Shown: positions 59,983 through 61,562 of the stretch, in pieces
Layout: each line of letters begins with the position of its first letter
How positions within the stretch are numbered: the first letter of the stretch is position 1
Assembly (NCBI GenBank): GCA_017451225.1
Contig: JAFSPZ010000029.1
Span: 1 to 61,562, forward strand
Origin: Muribaculaceae bacterium
GTDB taxonomy: Bacteria; Bacteroidota; Bacteroidia; Bacteroidales; Muribaculaceae
Reading direction: 5' to 3'
Length of the DNA stretch: 61,562 bases
Program-made: the position numbers and the translations under genes
The notes under the pieces: model-generated
What the model was told of the DNA's origin: nothing
The model's database searches: none
The model's input: the letters and a program-made list of their open reading frames with translations, nothing else

Positions 59983-60021
59983 GAAATATTAAACGAGGAC
60001 CATGGAAGTCCTCGTTTAATA
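59983..60021 (-). terminator. Terminator of the C-terminal LRR gene
   Basis: A perfect 14-bp stem (59987-60000 with 60008-60021) with a 7-nt loop, followed by TTTC on the minus strand. Confidence 0.75.
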
Positions 60022-60049
60022 ACAGCGCAAAAATATTTGTTGCGGAAAA

Positions 60050-61562
60050 TTACTTCAGGAGCACTTTCACACCGTTCACTACATATATGCCTGGTGTGAG
60101 GTCGTTGATGGTCACACTGCCGTCGACGATGGTTTCACTGGCCACCTGGCGGCCATTGAGGTCGTAAACGCCCACCACTGTGCCGTCTTTGCCATTGATG
60201 GTGAGGTTACCATAGGTGTTGGTAATGCTCACTCCATCCTCGGCTTTTATCTCGCTGATAGCAGTGGGTGTGCCGTTGCTCTCCCAGTTAAGATAGAACA
60301 AGCTGCCATTGCCATTTCCAGTGTCATAGGTATAAGTTGCTTGGCCATTGGCTGCATCACCATTCTCCTCAGTTGGTTTCAGCACTACTATATTGCCAGG
60401 CACTTCATTAGGGTCAAGAACACTCATGTTGTCAGGAGTGATAGTCTCGCTCTTAAGTACGCCTGAATTTCCGGTAGTCCAAGCAATATTGCTGTCTTTA
60501 ATGACTAATCCGTCCTCGCCCAATAGTCGGGTCTGATTCTTGCTGTCAACGCTCTGCTTTAGTGTTAGAACAGTGCCGTTGCCTTCTACTGTGGCGTCGA
60601 GCTGGAAGAAGTATACCTTATATTGAATCACCTGGTGGTTCTGAGTGACTGCAAAGAAAGCACAGTCGGCAACGATGTCGCGGCCATTGTCCTCGCTGTT
60701 GACGGCAGCGTTAGGAGCGGAGCTCAGGTCAATGCCATTGATGTGGTTGTGGGCAAACTCAATGTTGGTCAAGTTTGCAAAACTGCCATTCTCGCCTGGA
60801 TTGATACAGTGCAGGTCGTTGTAGTTTGCACGAACATCGGCAATAGCTGTGCCAGGGAACTCAAGGTCGCTCAAGCTGTTGCCGCCATTGCTGGCTTTAG
60901 CATTACCGCTTACAGGCTTCACGTTGTCGGCATCGCCACCATTGTGGTTGTTGGCGTCAAGAGATTGGTCGTCAAGTGTCTCCTCGCTATTAGAGCAGTT
61001 GAAGTATTGCAAAGCGATGTTAGCGCTCAAGTCCATGCTTGGTACCTGGTTGCGAGCAATTTCGAGCCAAGTGAGGGCAGAATTGTTTGCCACATCGAGC
61101 TCGGTGAGCGAGTTGTCATAAACGCGCAGTTTCTCAAGAGCGGTGTTGTTGCTCACGTCAATGCTGCTTGCTCCAATGTTAGATACCCACAGGTTCTTCA
61201 ATGCAGTGTTGTTTGAGAAATTGATGTCGTTACCCCACTGGGTGTTGTTGTATCCAAACAGTGTCTCAAGGCCTGTCAAGGTATTCAAACCCTGGAAGTT
61301 AGTCTTCAGAGTCGGGTCATTTTGGACGTATAGAGTCTTGAGGTTGGGGTCATTACTTAGGTACAGAGTGTCAAGATCAGTGCGGTTGTGAGCGCGCACA
61401 ATGGGCAGGTCGGAGCAGTTGTCGGCCTTTACAGTGCGGATATTCGGACTGTATGTTACGTCAAGGGAGTTATAATATGAGTAATCTTCATTGTTGACAA
61501 CAAAAGTCTGTCCGTTTTCGTCTTTTTCTTCATGAATGACTTGGAAGTTAAGTGGGTTTCCA
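60050..61562 (-). CDS. Leucine-rich repeat T9SS cargo protein, N-terminus outside the window
   Basis: The frame is open to the window edge; the GTG at 61399 is internal. The first visible part (VIHEEKDENGQTFVVNNEDY) leads into short plant/InlJ-like repeats (LKTLYVQNDPTLKT, LKNLWVSNIGASSIDVSNNT, LTWLEIARNQVPSMDLSANI), different from the BspA repeats of the other LRR genes. A beta-rich region and a Por-type tail follow (VVGVYDLNGRQVASETIVDG, then PGIYVVNGVKVLLK). Cell-surface protein binding is the likely role. Confidence 0.8.
   Translation of the reverse strand, partial: GNPLNFQVIHEEKDENGQTFVVNNEDYSYYNSLDVTYSPNIRTVKADNCSDLPIVRAHNRTDLDTLYLSNDPNLKTLYVQNDPTLKTNFQGLNTLTGLETLFGYNNTQWGNDINFSNNTALKNLWVSNIGASSIDVSNNTALEKLRVYDNSLTELDVANNSALTWLEIARNQVPSMDLSANIALQYFNCSNSEETLDDQSLDANNHNGGDADNVKPVSGNAKASNGGNSLSDLEFPGTAIADVRANYNDLHCINPGENGSFANLTNIEFAHNHINGIDLSSAPNAAVNSEDNGRDIVADCAFFAVTQNHQVIQYKVYFFQLDATVEGNGTVLTLKQSVDSKNQTRLLGEDGLVIKDSNIAWTTGNSGVLKSETITPDNMSVLDPNEVPGNIVVLKPTEENGDAANGQATYTYDTGNGNGSLFYLNWESNGTPTAISEIKAEDGVSITNTYGNLTINGKDGTVVGVYDLNGRQVASETIVDGSVTINDLTPGIYVVNGVKVLLK

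Overview
The window looks like the chromosome of a gut-type Bacteroidales bacterium, plausibly Muribaculaceae or Prevotellaceae; I cannot fix the genus. The evidence is SusC/SusD-type receptors, BspA-like leucine-rich repeat proteins, BACON and FISUMP domains, Por-type (type IX secretion, T9SS) C-terminal domains, a PorU sortase, a GldE-like protein, and promoters of the Bacteroidetes form TTTG-N19-21-TAnnTTTG. No rRNA, insertion sequence, phage or CRISPR array was seen. One tRNA gene (Arg, ACG) is present.

Layout. 1-7.2 kb (+): end of a SusE/F-like surface protein, a solitary TonB-dependent receptor, a ROK sugar kinase and two A+T-rich membrane acyltransferases. 7.3-8.6 kb (-): a secreted protein, tRNA-Arg and a one-helix mini-protein. 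8.75-9.9 kb (+): an SGNH esterase that meets, tail to tail, a minus-strand stress set (zinc-ribbon membrane protein, then sirtuin, hemerythrin/RIC-like protein and LuxR-type regulator). 12.9-24.5 kb (+): a large GHL10 hydrolase with a dockerin-like tail, then a four-gene Sus-type operon (SusC, SusD, two lipoproteins). 24.6-31.6 kb (-): a seven-gene block with a small basic protein beyond it. 31.8-36.7 kb (+): a small regulator and two LRR-dockerin-cohesin-like T9SS cargo proteins. 36.8-53.8 kb (-): M48 peptidase, Mrp, TrmB, a third LRR paralogue, two PorU-like C25 proteins, a degenerate FAH-fold protein, Rex and the canonical PorU. 54.1-58.4 kb (+): GldE-like protein, C69 dipeptidase, DUF3667 protein. 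58.5-61.6 kb (-): two small envelope proteins and a truncated LRR cargo protein.

The strongest candidate for an undescribed system is the minus-strand block 24.6-31.6 kb. A consensus promoter at 31540-31571 drives a highly structured, roughly 300-nt untranslated stretch. An LRR protein follows, then a duplicated cassette of two genes: a BACON-BACON-DnaJ-zinc-finger lipoprotein and a small secreted protein. After these come a transmembrane pseudokinase (HRD changed to HGN, DFG changed to DFE) and a transmembrane active Ser/Thr kinase, both ending in an apparently extracytoplasmic FISUMP domain. This resembles an envelope sensing and signalling module. That reading is inference; the domain calls are read from sequence.

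A second theme is T9SS. The canonical sortase PorU lies within 12 kb of two PorU-like paralogues, near a GldE-like protein and four LRR/Por-tail cargo proteins. Three of the cargo proteins carry both dockerin-like and cohesin-like modules. Coordinates of motifs were counted by hand; protein-family calls rest on recognised motifs and no search was run.
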